A DNA stretch of 48,766 nt from Verrucomicrobiaceae bacterium E54 (GTDB lineage: Bacteria; Verrucomicrobiota; Verrucomicrobiia; Verrucomicrobiales; Akkermansiaceae). Where the stretch lies: positions 1-48,766 of the forward strand of contig JAKZES010000042.1 of assembly GCA_022548915.1 (NCBI GenBank). Direction: 5' to 3'. A program made the translations under genes and the position numbers. Below the pieces are notes generated by a model that was not told the DNA's origin, did no database searches, and saw only the letters and a program-made list of their open reading frames with translations. Each line of letters starts with the position of its first letter. Position 1 is the stretch's first letter. This document shows, one piece after another, positions 7,333 to 17,020 of the stretch.

Positions 7333-9090
7333 ATGAAACGTGGCTGGATTTTGTGGTTGGCAGCGGGGGTTTTGGTCGGGATTGGAATGGGGGGAGCCCG
7401 CGAGCTTCATGTCGCGGTGAACGGCGATGATGGAGCGGACGGCACGACGTCGAACCCGCTGCGCACGATCCAGGCGGCGGCCGAACTCGCGCAGCCGGGG
7501 GATGTGATCACGGTCGGTCCCGGCACCTACCGCGAGCGGATCGATCCGCCCCGCGGCGGCGAGTCGGAGTCAAAGCAAATCATTTATAAGGCCGCGGCAG
7601 GTGCCGAGGTGGCGATCAAGGGCTCCGAGGTCGTGAAAGGCTGGGAGAAGCTCGAGCACGACACCTGGAAGCTCACCCTGCCCAACCGTTTTTTTGGCGA
7701 CTTCAACCCCTACGCCGATGAGATCCGCGGCGACTGGTTCCGGCCGCAGGGCCGCAAGCACCACACCGGGGCGGTCTATCGTGACGGGCACTGGTTGGTC
7801 GAAGCCGCGAAGCTCGACGAGGTCCTCGAGCCCGCGGGCGAGCAAGCACTGTGGTTCGGCCGCGTCGACAAGATCCAGACCTCCCTCTGGGCCCAGTTTC
7901 CCGGTGTCGATCCGAATGAGGAGGGGATCGAAATCAACGTCCGCCAGAGCGTCTTCTACCCGAGTGAACCCGGCCGGAACTTCATCACCGTGCGTGGCTT
8001 CACCCTCGAGCACGCCGCGACCAACTGGGCCCCGCCGACCGCCGAGCAGGTCGGCCTGATCGGGACCCACTGGAGCAAGGGCTGGATCATCGAGGACAAC
8101 ACCATCCGCTACTCCGTCTGCACCGGCGTCACGCTCGGCAAGCACGGCGACGAGTTTGACAACACCTCGGCGAACTCCGCCGAGGGCTACGTCGAGACGA
8201 TCAAGCGCGGCCTCGCCGCCGGCTGGTCGAAGGAGAAGATCGGGTCCCACGTGGTGCGGCGGAACCACATCTCGCACTGCGAGCAGGCCGGGATCGTCGG
8301 CAGCCTCGGTCCGGCCTTCAGCGTGATCGAGGACAACCACATCCACGACATCCATATCCGCCAGCTCTTCGGGGGTGCCGAGATGGCCGGCATCAAGTTT
8401 CATGGCGCGATCGACACCCTCATCCGCGGCAACCATATCCACCGCTGCGTCCGCGGGATCTGGCTCGACTGGATGACCCAGGGGACCCGAGTCACCCGCA
8501 ACCTCGTCCATGACTGCGCACCGCGGGAAGACCTCTTCGTCGAGGTAAATCACGGGCCCTTCCTGGTGGATCACAACCTGTTCCTTTCGAAAACCTCGCT
8601 GGCCGACTGGTCGGAGGGCGGGGCCTACGTTCACAACCTGTTTGCCGGCAAAATGATCGCGCGCCCCGAGCCGAACCGTGAAACGCCCTGGCAGGAGGAA
8701 CACGGCACGGCCATCGCCGGCCTCGCGACCACGCAGGGCGGCGACAACCGCTTCTACAACAACGTCCTCGTCGCCCCGGCCGGGCTTGACCAATACGACG
8801 ATTCGAAGCAGCCCAACCGCATGGCCGGCAACCTCGTGCTCAAAGATGCAGAGGTCCGGCTGCGCGAGGAGGAAGACGGCTGGACGCTCGAGCTGGAAGG
8901 TGGCCGGATTCCGGAGAAGCCGGGCCCGCAGGTCACCTCGGACTTGCTCGGGAAAACGCTGGTCAGCGGCCAGGGCTACGTCCGGCCCGACGGATCGCCC
9001 TACCGGCTTGACCGCGACTACTTCGGCACGGAGTCCGACCCGCTGCCCGGCCCGTTCGCCGGCCCCGGGCCATGGAAGGTCTGGCCGTGA
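7333..9090 (+). CDS. Secreted right-handed parallel beta-helix protein
   Basis: Taken from ATG 7333, the product has 585 residues and a compact signal peptide (MKRGWILWLAAGVLVGIGMG); ATG 7297 in the same frame would give an overlong n-region. After the signal comes a module typical of pectate-lyase-like helices (VNGDDGADGTTSNPLRTIQ, then AAELAQPGDVITVGPGTYRE). Later come many short helix rungs with N/H/V patterns such as IIEDNTIRYSVCTGV, VVRRNHISHCEQAG, VIEDNHIHDIH and LIRGNHIHRCVRGI. This fold is used by polysaccharide lyases, epimerases and glycosidases. No catalytic set is certain, so enzyme class stays open. It pairs divergently with the glycoside hydrolase. Confidence 0.82.
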   Translation: MKRGWILWLAAGVLVGIGMGGARELHVAVNGDDGADGTTSNPLRTIQAAAELAQPGDVITVGPGTYRERIDPPRGGESESKQIIYKAAAGAEVAIKGSEVVKGWEKLEHDTWKLTLPNRFFGDFNPYADEIRGDWFRPQGRKHHTGAVYRDGHWLVEAAKLDEVLEPAGEQALWFGRVDKIQTSLWAQFPGVDPNEEGIEINVRQSVFYPSEPGRNFITVRGFTLEHAATNWAPPTAEQVGLIGTHWSKGWIIEDNTIRYSVCTGVTLGKHGDEFDNTSANSAEGYVETIKRGLAAGWSKEKIGSHVVRRNHISHCEQAGIVGSLGPAFSVIEDNHIHDIHIRQLFGGAEMAGIKFHGAIDTLIRGNHIHRCVRGIWLDWMTQGTRVTRNLVHDCAPREDLFVEVNHGPFLVDHNLFLSKTSLADWSEGGAYVHNLFAGKMIARPEPNRETPWQEEHGTAIAGLATTQGGDNRFYNNVLVAPAGLDQYDDSKQPNRMAGNLVLKDAEVRLREEEDGWTLELEGGRIPEKPGPQVTSDLLGKTLVSGQGYVRPDGSPYRLDRDYFGTESDPLPGPFAGPGPWKVWP

Positions 9091-9096
9091 GGGGAG

Positions 9097-9116
9097 GGCG
9101 GACGGGAGCGTCCGCC
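9097..9116. terminator. Short perfect hairpin after the beta-helix gene
   Basis: GGCGGACG (9097-9104) pairs with CGTCCGCC (9109-9116) around a GGAG loop, seven bases after the stop codon. There is no T-run after it, so it may be a factor-dependent terminator, an mRNA 3' stabiliser or a dispersed palindrome rather than an intrinsic terminator. The remaining gap to 9345 has nothing I recognise. Confidence 0.4.
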
Positions 9117-9345
9117 ATGATCTGTCCGGGTTCTCCTCGCCCTCACCCAGCCACGTTTCAGTAAACATGGCAGGTTGCGAATGCCGCTCTTCCAGCCGCA
9201 TCAAGGAACCCACCCGTGACCTCCCGCGGTTCATTGGCGGCCCCCCTGCGATTGGGGACCCATTCGTAAGGGATCGGCCCAAAACGGAAAAATCCCGGAG
9301 ACAGGCCCGGCGAGGCCTGGCCGTATCTCTTGCCGCCTCGGTTTC

Positions 9346-11781
9346 GTGAACTCAATCTCCACCACCGTGACTCCACGCCTCGATCTAACAACCCTCCGCT
9401 TCTTCGCCTCCCTTGCCATCGGCCTGCTGTGGGTCAGCCCGGCCGGGGCCGCCAAGCTCAAGAATTTCCCGAACCCCGACTTTACCAAGGGTGAGAAGAT
9501 CCCGGAGGGGGCCACCAAGGACTGGAACCTCGGGGCCACCGGGTGCCGCGGCTGGATGTACTCCAACCAGCTCGAAACCGCCAAGGCCCGCCAGATTTAC
9601 GTCACCGAGGTTGCCAAGGATTCTCCTGCCGACGGCGTGCTGAAGGTCGGCGACGTCATCCTCGGCATCGGCGGCAAGCCCTTCGACTCCGACGCCCGCA
9701 GTGCCTTTGGCAAGGCCCTGACCGCGGCCGAAGCGGAGACCGGAAAGCTGCCGCTGCTGCGTTGGCGCGACGGGAAGAACGAAACGGTCACGCTGAACCT
9801 TCCCGTGCTCGGTGCCTACTCCGCCACCGCGCCCTACGACTGCCCCAAGTCCGCGAGGATCCTCGAGCGCGGCTGTGGGCGGCTGGCCGAACGGATCGCC
9901 GATCCCGGTTACAAGACCAACCCGATTTCGCGCTCCCTCAACGCCATGGCGCTGCTCGCCAGCGGCGACGAGAAATACCTGCCCGTTCTCAAGAAGGAAG
10001 CCGAGTGGGCCTCCAACTACTCGGTCGAGCAGTTCAGCACCTGGTACTACGGCTACGTGGTCAGTTTCCTCGCCGAGTACGTGATGGTCACCGGCGACGA
10101 ATCCGTCGTCCCCGGTCTGCGCCGGCTGGCTTTGGAATCCGCCGCCGGCCAGAGCAAGGTCGGCTCCTGGGGCCACAAGTTCGCCGGCAAGGACGGCCGC
10201 TTGGTCGGCTACGGCATGATGAACGCGCCCGGCGTGCCGCTGACCATTTCGCTCGAGCTGTCCCGCATGGCCGGCGTGAAGGACGAGGAGATCCCCGAGG
10301 CCATCGAGCGCAGCGCCAAGCTGCTGCGCTTCTACATCGGCAAGGGTGCGGTGCCCTACGGCGACCACCACCCGTGGATCAACACCCACGAGGACAACGG
10401 CAAGTGCGGCATGGCGGCGGTGCTCTTCAACCTGCTCGAGGAGCCGGAGGGTGCGAAGTTCTTCTCCCGCATGAGCCTCGCCTCCCACGGCAACGAGCGC
10501 GACTCCGGGCACACCGGCAACTTCTGGAACATGACCTGGGCGATGCCGGGGGTGAACCAGTCGGGACCCGAGGCGACCGGGGCGTGGATGAAGGAGTTCG
10601 GTGCCTGGTACTACGACCTCGCCCGCGATCACGAGGGACAGTTCACCCATCAGGGCCCGCCCCAGGCCGCCGGCGACTCGACCCGCGGCTGGGATGCCAC
10701 CGGCGCCTACCTGCTGGCCTACGCGATGCCGCTCAAGAAGCTCGTGCTGACCGGTCGCAAGGCGCCAACCGCCAAGCAGCTCAGCGCGGCGGAGGCCGAT
10801 GCGATCATCAACGACGGCCGGGGCTGGCGCAAAAGCGACCGCTTCGGTGCCTACGATGCCCTGCCCGGCGACGTCCTGCTGGAACGCCTCGGCTCGTGGT
10901 CGCCGGTCGTCCGCGAGCGCGCCGCCATCGCGCTGTCCCGAAACGAGTCGGTCGAGGTCGGGCCCATCATCGCGCTGCTTGACGACCCTTCGCTCGACAC
11001 CCGCCTCGGAGCCTGCCAGGCGCTGGCCCAGTTCGGGCCGAAGGCCGCCGCGGCGGTGCCCAAGCTGCGCGAGACCCTGAAGGCCGACGACCTGTGGCTG
11101 CGGATCAAGGCGGCCGATGCGCTGTCGGCGATCGGAGACGCCGCCCGCCCGGCCATTTCCGAACTGCTCGACATGCTCATCCGCGAACCCGGCCCCGACG
11201 ACCCCCGCGCCATGGAGCGGCGCTACCTTTGCTTCGCGCTTTTCAACAAGGGCAAGCTGCTTTCCAAGTCGCTCGAGGGCGTCGACCGCGAAAAGCTGCT
11301 CGCCGCGATGCGGGCCGGCCTGCTCAACGAGGACGGCCGGGCGCGCGGGGCGGTGTCGGGCATCTATCCGCTGCTCAGCGAGGCGGAAATTCAGAGCCTG
11401 CTTCCCGACGTCCATCGCTCGGTGGTCGAGCCCTCGGCCAGCGGCATCATGTTCACCAACCAGAGCCGCATGGAGGGGATGAAGATGCTGGCGGACCTGC
11501 GGATCGAGGCGGGCATCGACGCCTGCCTCGACTGGCTGAAAAACCAGAACCACTGGGGCAGCCAGAAACGCACCCCGGAGCTGCTCGGCATCCTGCGCCA
11601 GTATGGTGCCCACGCCAAGCGCACCATCCCCGACCTCGAGAAACTCGCCACCGACTTCGACGCCGGCATCCCGCACTACTTCCCGAAGCACCTGAGCAAG
11701 CAGAAGGCCGAGGCCGTGCGCGAGACCATCGAGTGGCTCAAGAAGACCGACGACCGCCCGGAGTTGGAGCCGCTCAAGTAA
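9346..11781 (+). CDS. Exported PDZ and HEAT-repeat protein (DUF6288-like)
   Basis: The 811-residue product has an N-terminal signal (RFFASLAIGLLWVSPAGAA, ending near residue 36). A PDZ-like domain follows at ~75-150 (DSPADGVLKVGDVILGIGG). The central alpha-helical region (~170-470) is rich in conserved aromatic and glycine motifs such as GDHHPWINTHEDNGKCGMAA. HEAT-type repeats run at ~525-620 (LLDDPSLDTRLGACQALAQF, LWLRIKAADALSAIGDAARP). This matches proteins labelled DUF6288 in planctomycetes and verrucomicrobia, whose function is unknown. The helical region recalls alpha/alpha-barrel enzymes such as prenyltransferase-like or glycan-processing folds, but I see no catalytic signature. It stands alone between the beta-helix protein and the OPT transporter. 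Confidence 0.75.
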   Translation: MNSISTTVTPRLDLTTLRFFASLAIGLLWVSPAGAAKLKNFPNPDFTKGEKIPEGATKDWNLGATGCRGWMYSNQLETAKARQIYVTEVAKDSPADGVLKVGDVILGIGGKPFDSDARSAFGKALTAAEAETGKLPLLRWRDGKNETVTLNLPVLGAYSATAPYDCPKSARILERGCGRLAERIADPGYKTNPISRSLNAMALLASGDEKYLPVLKKEAEWASNYSVEQFSTWYYGYVVSFLAEYVMVTGDESVVPGLRRLALESAAGQSKVGSWGHKFAGKDGRLVGYGMMNAPGVPLTISLELSRMAGVKDEEIPEAIERSAKLLRFYIGKGAVPYGDHHPWINTHEDNGKCGMAAVLFNLLEEPEGAKFFSRMSLASHGNERDSGHTGNFWNMTWAMPGVNQSGPEATGAWMKEFGAWYYDLARDHEGQFTHQGPPQAAGDSTRGWDATGAYLLAYAMPLKKLVLTGRKAPTAKQLSAAEADAIINDGRGWRKSDRFGAYDALPGDVLLERLGSWSPVVRERAAIALSRNESVEVGPIIALLDDPSLDTRLGACQALAQFGPKAAAAVPKLRETLKADDLWLRIKAADALSAIGDAARPAISELLDMLIREPGPDDPRAMERRYLCFALFNKGKLLSKSLEGVDREKLLAAMRAGLLNEDGRARGAVSGIYPLLSEAEIQSLLPDVHRSVVEPSASGIMFTNQSRMEGMKMLADLRIEAGIDACLDWLKNQNHWGSQKRTPELLGILRQYGAHAKRTIPDLEKLATDFDAGIPHYFPKHLSKQKAEAVRETIEWLKKTDDRPELEPLK

Positions 11782-11794
11782 GCTCTTTCGCGGA

Positions 11795-11820
11795 GGGCAC
11801 CGATATTTCCTTCGGTGCTC
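11795..11820 (+). terminator. Possible terminator hairpin after the DUF6288-like gene
   Basis: GGGCACCGA (11795-11803) pairs with TCGGTGCTC (11812-11820) over an 8-base loop, giving nine pairs including one G-U. Only two T residues follow directly, so intrinsic strength would be modest. It begins 14 bases after the stop codon at 11781. Confidence 0.45.
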
Positions 11821-11953
11821 TTGGGACCCGGACGAGGTTCTCAATTTTGGCACGGTCTCTCAGGGCCGGGTGGAATTGACACCCCGGCATCCCCTCCGCA
11901 GGGTCTGCGCCGCCGCCGGGCATCCCGGCGATGACCCAAGCTTCCGATCGACC

Positions 11954-13756
11954 ATGGCCGACCCAAGCTCTCCGAAATCGCCGCCCGTTGCGCAGTTCAC
12001 CTGGCGTGCGGTGATCACCGGCATGCTCTTCGGGGGCATCCTTTCGCTGTGCAACCTCTACGTCGGCCTCAAGATCGGCTGGGGGATCGGCATGTCCCTC
12101 ACCGCCGCGCTGCTGGCCTTCGGCCTGTGGCGGCTGCTTCAGCTCAGCGGTCGTTGCCAAGGTCTCTCGATCCTCGAAACCAACATCAGCCAGACGGCCG
12201 CCTCCGCCGCCGCGTCGATCTCCGCCGCCGGCCTCGTCGCCCCCATCCCCGCCCTCACGATGATCACGGGCCAGACGCTCTCCTGGGGCGCGCTGGTGAT
12301 CTGGACCTTCTCGGTCTGCATGGTCGGCGTCGTCGTCTCGATCGGGCTGCGCAAGCAATTGATCGACGTCGAAAAGCTCCCGTTCCCCAGCGGCTTCGCC
12401 ACCGGCAAGACGATCCAGGAGATCTACAACCACGGCCGGCACGCGATGGTCCGGCTGCAACTGCTCGGCGGCACCGCGCTGTTCGCTGCGGTGATCAAGG
12501 GCATCGAGCATTTCAAGAACCTGCCCAAGGCACCGATCCCCGGCTGGTTCAAGGCGCAGCCCGGCGGCGGTCTCGAGAAGGCCGGCCTGGGCGGCTTCTC
12601 GTCGTCCAACCTCGGCTTCGCCATCGAGCCGACGCTGATGATGTACGGCGTCGGTGCGCTGGTTGGCCCGCGGGTCGGCATCTCGGTGCTGATCGGCTCG
12701 ATCACCTCGTGGGCGGTTCTCGCGCCGTATGTGTTCGAGGCCGGCTGGGTGAAGCCCGGCGGCGCGGACGAAGTCTGGTACGGCCAGGGACTCAAGTGGC
12801 TGATCTGGCCGGGTGTCGCGCTGATGGTCGCGTCGTCCCTGACCTCCTTCGCCTTTTCGTGGAAGTCGATCGTCGGCGCGATTCTGCCGGCCCGCTCCGA
12901 CGCGCCGGCCGCCGAGGCCGGTTCCGAGGTGCTCCCGAAAAAATGGTTCATCACGGCGCTGGTGTGCGTGACCGCCTTGTCGGTGATCCTGCAGACCCTG
13001 TTCTTCGGGATCGAGCCATGGGTGGCGACCTTCGGCGTGATGCTGACCTTCCTCCTCGCGCTGGTCGCCGCCCGCGTCTCGGGCGAGGTCAACGTCACCC
13101 CCGTCACCGCCATGGGAAAGGTGACCCAGCTCACCTTCGCCCTGATCGCGCCCGCCCAACCTTCGTCAAACCTGATGGCAGCCAACGTCACCGGAGGGTC
13201 TGCGGCGCTGTGCGCCGACATGATGCATGACCTCAAGACCGGCAAGATGCTCGGCGCCGATCCCCGACCGCAGTACCTCGCCCAGATCTTCGGCGTGTTG
13301 GCCGGATCGCTGGTCGGCTGCGCCGGCTACTTGATCCTGGTGCCGGATCCCGCAAGGCAGTTGCTCACCGCGGAGTGGCCCGCTCCCAGCGTCGCTGCCT
13401 GGAAATCCGTCGCCGAGTTGTTCATGAAGGGCCTCGATGCGCTGCCACCCGGGGCCGTCAACGCGATGATCGTCGGCGCCCTGGTGGGCATCGTGCTGGC
13501 GGTGCTCGAGAAGGTCCTGCCGGAGAAGGGCCGTGCCTGGGTGCCGAGCGGGCCGAGCGTCGGTCTGTCCTTTGTCATCGCGCCCAGCACCTCGTTCTCG
13601 CTGTTCTTCGGATCGATGGTGGCGCTGGTCGCCGGCAAGATTGCTCCGGACTGGAGCAGCCGTTTCATGATCATCGCCGCCTCGGGCATCATCGCCGGCG
13701 AGAGCCTGTCGGGCGTCTTCCTCGCCCTGATCGCCATCCTCGGTGGGGGAGGCTGA
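11954..13756 (+). CDS. OPT-family oligopeptide transporter
   Basis: The 600-residue product is a polytopic inner-membrane protein of the OPT/YSL superfamily, which imports peptides or metal-peptide chelates using the proton gradient. Visible family features include the first segments (FTWRAVITGMLFGGILSLCN, then LYVGLKIGWGIGMSLTAALL), the motif QTAASAAASISAAGLVAPIP, and LPFPSGFATGKTIQEIY, the conserved FPSG-type loop. The N-terminus MADPSSPKSPPVAQFTWRA fits a start at 11954; an upstream ATG at 11870 adds unrelated residues. It is followed after 33 bp by a convergent Old Yellow Enzyme gene. The substrate is not predictable from sequence. Confidence 0.88.
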   Translation: MADPSSPKSPPVAQFTWRAVITGMLFGGILSLCNLYVGLKIGWGIGMSLTAALLAFGLWRLLQLSGRCQGLSILETNISQTAASAAASISAAGLVAPIPALTMITGQTLSWGALVIWTFSVCMVGVVVSIGLRKQLIDVEKLPFPSGFATGKTIQEIYNHGRHAMVRLQLLGGTALFAAVIKGIEHFKNLPKAPIPGWFKAQPGGGLEKAGLGGFSSSNLGFAIEPTLMMYGVGALVGPRVGISVLIGSITSWAVLAPYVFEAGWVKPGGADEVWYGQGLKWLIWPGVALMVASSLTSFAFSWKSIVGAILPARSDAPAAEAGSEVLPKKWFITALVCVTALSVILQTLFFGIEPWVATFGVMLTFLLALVAARVSGEVNVTPVTAMGKVTQLTFALIAPAQPSSNLMAANVTGGSAALCADMMHDLKTGKMLGADPRPQYLAQIFGVLAGSLVGCAGYLILVPDPARQLLTAEWPAPSVAAWKSVAELFMKGLDALPPGAVNAMIVGALVGIVLAVLEKVLPEKGRAWVPSGPSVGLSFVIAPSTSFSLFFGSMVALVAGKIAPDWSSRFMIIAASGIIAGESLSGVFLALIAILGGGG

Positions 13757-13789
13757 CGGAGATCGGTTTGGTCGGAAGAGCCGATCCGA

Positions 13790-14887
13790 TCACCCGGCCT
13801 CCGCCAGCGTCGGGAAGTCGGTGTAGCCCTCGGCGCCGGCGGGGGAATACCAAGTCGACATGTCGGATTCGGGGTTCAGCCCGGCGCCCGCGGCGAAACG
13901 CTCGACCAGGTCCGGGTTGCTGAGGTAGGGGCGACCGATCGCGATCATGTCGGCATGGCCGTCGGCGACCGCCTTTTCGGCCGACTCCTTGTCGTAGCCA
14001 CAGTTGCCCATGAGCGGGCCGGAAAAGAGCGCGCGAAATTCCTCCAGCGTCATCGGTTCGCCCAGCTCGTGGAAGCCGAAGGCGAGGCCGTCCATGACGT
14101 GAAGGTAGGCGAGCCCGAAGCGGTCGAGCTGCTTCGCGGCATGCGAGAACTGCTCACGATAGTCGGGCGAACCCATGTCATTGAACGCGCCGTTGGGTGC
14201 CAGCCGCACGCCGACCCGGTTGGCCGGCCAGACTTCGGTGACGGCCCGCACCACCTCGTCGAGCAGGCGGTAGCGGTTTTCGATGCTGCCGCCGTATGAG
14301 TCGGTGCGATGGTTCGTCTTCGACTGCAGGAACTGATCGAGCAGGTAGCCGTTGGCCGAGTGGACCTCGATCCCATCGAAGCCCGCCTCCTTCGCCCGCT
14401 CGGCGGCGCGACGGTAGTCGGCGACGATGCCGGGAAGTTCATCGGTCTCCAGGGCCCGCGGTGTTTCGTAGGGAACCTTGCCCCCGGCGGTGTGAATGCC
14501 GTCGCCCTCGAGCTTCACGGCCGAGGCCGACACCGGGAGCTCGCCTCCGTGGAAGCTGCTGTGCGACGCCCGACCGGTGTGCCAGAGCTGGAGGAAGACC
14601 TTGCCGCCCTTCGCGTGAACGGCGTCGGTCGTCAGCTTCCAGCCTTCCGTCATTTCATCGGTGTAGATCCCCGGCGAGTCGAGCCAGCCGATCCCCTGCT
14701 CGGAAACCACGGTCGCCTCGGTGATGATCAAGCCGGCCGACGCACGCTGGGCGTAGTATTCGGCCATCAGGGCATTGGCCACACGCTCCTTGCCGGCACG
14801 GGCGCGGGTCATCGGCGCCATCGCGATGCGGTTGCTCAAGGAAAGATCGTGCAGGGAATAGGGCTGGAGAAGTTTCGAGGTGCTCAT
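13790..14887 (-). CDS. Old Yellow Enzyme family alkene reductase (NemA-like)
   Basis: The 365-residue product is an FMN-dependent NAD(P)H:ene reductase, acting in the cytoplasm on activated C=C bonds, quinones or nitro compounds. It shows the family landmarks in order: NRIAMAPMTRAR (FMN phosphate end of strand 1), LWHTGRASH, the substrate-anchoring pair His176 and Asn179 with Tyr181 in HSANGYLLDQF, and TDSYGGSIENRYRLLDEVV. The length is normal for the NemA/OYE class. The start MSTSKLLQPYSLHDLSLSNR at 14887 fits the family; a longer in-frame extension to 15130 overlaps the next gene and has no homology-like features. Its 3' end converges on the OPT transporter. Confidence 0.9.
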   Translation of the reverse strand: MSTSKLLQPYSLHDLSLSNRIAMAPMTRARAGKERVANALMAEYYAQRASAGLIITEATVVSEQGIGWLDSPGIYTDEMTEGWKLTTDAVHAKGGKVFLQLWHTGRASHSSFHGGELPVSASAVKLEGDGIHTAGGKVPYETPRALETDELPGIVADYRRAAERAKEAGFDGIEVHSANGYLLDQFLQSKTNHRTDSYGGSIENRYRLLDEVVRAVTEVWPANRVGVRLAPNGAFNDMGSPDYREQFSHAAKQLDRFGLAYLHVMDGLAFGFHELGEPMTLEEFRALFSGPLMGNCGYDKESAEKAVADGHADMIAIGRPYLSNPDLVERFAAGAGLNPESDMSTWYSPAGAEGYTDFPTLAEAG

Positions 14888-14955
14888 GGTGGATGGGATC
14901 GAAGCTGCGACCGATCCGGTGGAGTGCAAGGGGAGATGTGGAGTGCAAACCCCGC

Positions 14956-15705
14956 TCAGTCCCCGTCCAACGGAGTCAGCTCGACCTTGCGGAACTCGAC
15001 CTCCGCCCCTTCGGCCTGGAGCGCGATCTTTCCGGAAGTGGCGGTGCTGTGGTGGCCGTGGTTCACGAGCGTGCCGTTCACGTGGACGATGATTTCGTCG
15101 CCCTTGCACACGATCTTCATCGTGTTCCATTCGCCCAGCGGCTTTTCGGCGCCGTCGGTGAGCTTGACGATGCGCCGGGCGTCCTTGGCGTCGCCACCGA
15201 ACTTCTGGTTCTCGTCCTTGCGCGGGCGGCGGCTTTCCATGTCGGGCACCTCGATGTTCTCACCGATGCACCAGAAGTCGCCGGCATTCTTGTGCATCAT
15301 CTGCACCTCCACCGATTGCGGAAACATGTCGTAGAGGCGGCGCGGCGTCGAGGCGTGGACCAGCACGCCGCAGTTGCCGGGGTCCTTCGAGAAGCGGTAT
15401 TCGACGACGAGTTCGTAGTTGGAGAACTCCTTCTCGGTGACCAGGTGCCCGCCGGGTTTGCCCAGGCTCACCAGCAGGCCGTCGCGGACGATGAAGCTTG
15501 GTGGGTTCGCCTGCCACCACGCGACCTTGCGGGTGTCGAAGGTGATGATGCCGTCCTTGATCTCGACCTCGTCCGCAGCGGCCATCTTGTCGCGGGCGGG
15601 CACGTCCAGGGTCCAGCCGTCGAGGTCCTTGCCATTGAAGAGCGGGAGGGTTTCCGCCGCGATGGCCAGCGCGGGAATCAGCGGGAAAAGAAATACGGCT
15701 TTCAT
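14956..15705 (-). CDS. Secreted DUF1080 (3-keto-disaccharide hydrolase-like) protein
   Basis: The 249-residue product has a signal peptide (MKAVFLFPLIPALAIAAE) followed by PLFNGKDLDGWTLDVPARDK, the DUF1080 opening. Also typical are NYELVVEYRFSKDPGNCGVL (approx. 97-116), QMMHKNAGDFW, WNTMKIVCKGDEIIVHVNG and LQAEGAEVEFRKVELTPL at the end. The fold is a concanavalin-like jelly roll. Some family members are described as 3-keto-disaccharide hydrolases acting after periplasmic sugar oxidation, but most are uncharacterised. It lies 68 bp upstream of, and on the same strand as, the Old Yellow Enzyme gene, so both may share a transcript. Confidence 0.87.
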   Translation of the reverse strand: MKAVFLFPLIPALAIAAETLPLFNGKDLDGWTLDVPARDKMAAADEVEIKDGIITFDTRKVAWWQANPPSFIVRDGLLVSLGKPGGHLVTEKEFSNYELVVEYRFSKDPGNCGVLVHASTPRRLYDMFPQSVEVQMMHKNAGDFWCIGENIEVPDMESRRPRKDENQKFGGDAKDARRIVKLTDGAEKPLGEWNTMKIVCKGDEIIVHVNGTLVNHGHHSTATSGKIALQAEGAEVEFRKVELTPLDGD

Positions 15706-15796
15706 GTCGCCCCCATTGTCGCCGGGCTGGCGGAATGATCAATGGCGCAGGTTCCACGGACCCCGGGACGCCGCGCATTCCGCCTGCGGCCCGTCT

Positions 15797-17020
15797 TCAA
15801 GCCAAGCCCAGGGTGTCCCTGAAGAAGATCATGAGCGACTGAGAGTGATGCAGGATGTTTCTCGTCGAGATGCACAATCCGCAGAAGACGAGGATGCCGA
15901 CGAGCGCGGTATTGTACCATCTTGTTCGGATCGAAGGGCGGTTGAACATTTTGAAGGAGTAGCAGAAGAAGTAGTAGATGACCCCGTGGAAGAAGGCGAA
16001 GAACCGGGTGCTGAGCTCGATATCCTTGAGCGGCATCACGTAGAACATCAGACCGACGCAGAGATAGATGACGTCCAGTCGGATCCGGGACGTTGATGGA
16101 TAGCGCAAGCTGAGAGGTGTCGTCTGCGAGCTCAGCTGCCGGAGCCGGATCATGAAGCCGATGGCGCACAGCACGGCAAACACCAGGGTGAAGCGAATGG
16201 GGAGAACCAGGAAGACGAAGCCGAACTTCTCCAACAAGCCATTGCCCGCGAGGACCGGTGTGGCCTGGATCAGCGGCAGGACCCTGCCGAGGAACAGGGG
16301 AACGAGCAGGGCGAGGCATCCGGCGATCACCATCCATTCGCGGCGCCGGACCTTCCGCCGCTCCCGGTTTGCCAGCTGGCCGACGATCAACACCATCAGG
16401 ACGGATGCCTGCACCAGCAGGCCGGTCCGGTGGATCGAAGCGGACAGCATCATGCTCGCGATGCACAGCCACAGGAACCGGTTTCCCTCCTCCTCCTGAT
16501 GCCGGCGGTGGAAGTAGATGGCGAAGGCCGTCAGCCCCGCGCTCAGGGTCATCGAAAAACCACCCCATGGAAGCACCCCTATCGTGTCGATCGGGTTCAG
16601 GATCACGATGAAAAGAATGGCGAGCCGCGACAAGTTGTACTGGGACAACTGGAGCAGCAGGCCGAGGGAGGTGAGCCCCATGAGGATCGAGACGGACAGG
16701 AATGTTGCGTGGAGTTCCGGGACACCGAAAAAATGGAGGGGAATGGCAATCAAGCCCACGAGAACCGGGAGCACGGGTGAGTACTCGATATCCACTCCAT
16801 TGACATCGTAGTGGAAGAACTCGCCTTCCAGCATCCCGAATGCGAAGTGACTGTGCAGCACGACATCGAGCCGGGTGCTGGTGTGATAGACCGACGGATC
16901 GTGATAGACCGAAAGGAGCAGGTAGGCCCGGAGTATCGCAACACCGAGGAAGGCGAGCAGCAGGTAAAGCCTGGTGTCGAGATGCTCGAGACCTCCGAGG
17001 TTCTTGCGGGTGATGGCCAT
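15797..17020 (-). CDS. Polytopic membrane protein, possible GT-C-type glycosyltransferase
   Basis: The 407-residue product has about 10-11 hydrophobic segments spread over its whole length. The first (LYLLLAFLGVAILRAYLLLS) is followed by an acidic/aromatic loop with DVVLHSHFAFGMLEGEFFHY and then DVNGVDIEYSPVLPVLVGL. A catalytic acidic loop after the first membrane helix and a Y-S/P-P-V/G-L-P motif are features of GT-C (lipid-linked sugar) transferases, so a role in glycosylating envelope polymers is a reasonable guess, not a firm call. The start at MAITRKN (17020) is preferred over 17098 because the extra N-terminal residues look untranslated. I see no partner genes for a glycan locus nearby. 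Confidence 0.6.
   Translation of the reverse strand: MAITRKNLGGLEHLDTRLYLLLAFLGVAILRAYLLLSVYHDPSVYHTSTRLDVVLHSHFAFGMLEGEFFHYDVNGVDIEYSPVLPVLVGLIAIPLHFFGVPELHATFLSVSILMGLTSLGLLLQLSQYNLSRLAILFIVILNPIDTIGVLPWGGFSMTLSAGLTAFAIYFHRRHQEEEGNRFLWLCIASMMLSASIHRTGLLVQASVLMVLIVGQLANRERRKVRRREWMVIAGCLALLVPLFLGRVLPLIQATPVLAGNGLLEKFGFVFLVLPIRFTLVFAVLCAIGFMIRLRQLSSQTTPLSLRYPSTSRIRLDVIYLCVGLMFYVMPLKDIELSTRFFAFFHGVIYYFFCYSFKMFNRPSIRTRWYNTALVGILVFCGLCISTRNILHHSQSLMIFFRDTLGLA

Noticed and set aside
9385-11853. 822-codon minus-strand frame opposite the DUF6288-like gene
   Set aside because: Composition is that of an antisense shadow (rich in Arg, Leu, Val, Gly with no domain), while the plus strand has a signal peptide, PDZ domain and HEAT repeats.
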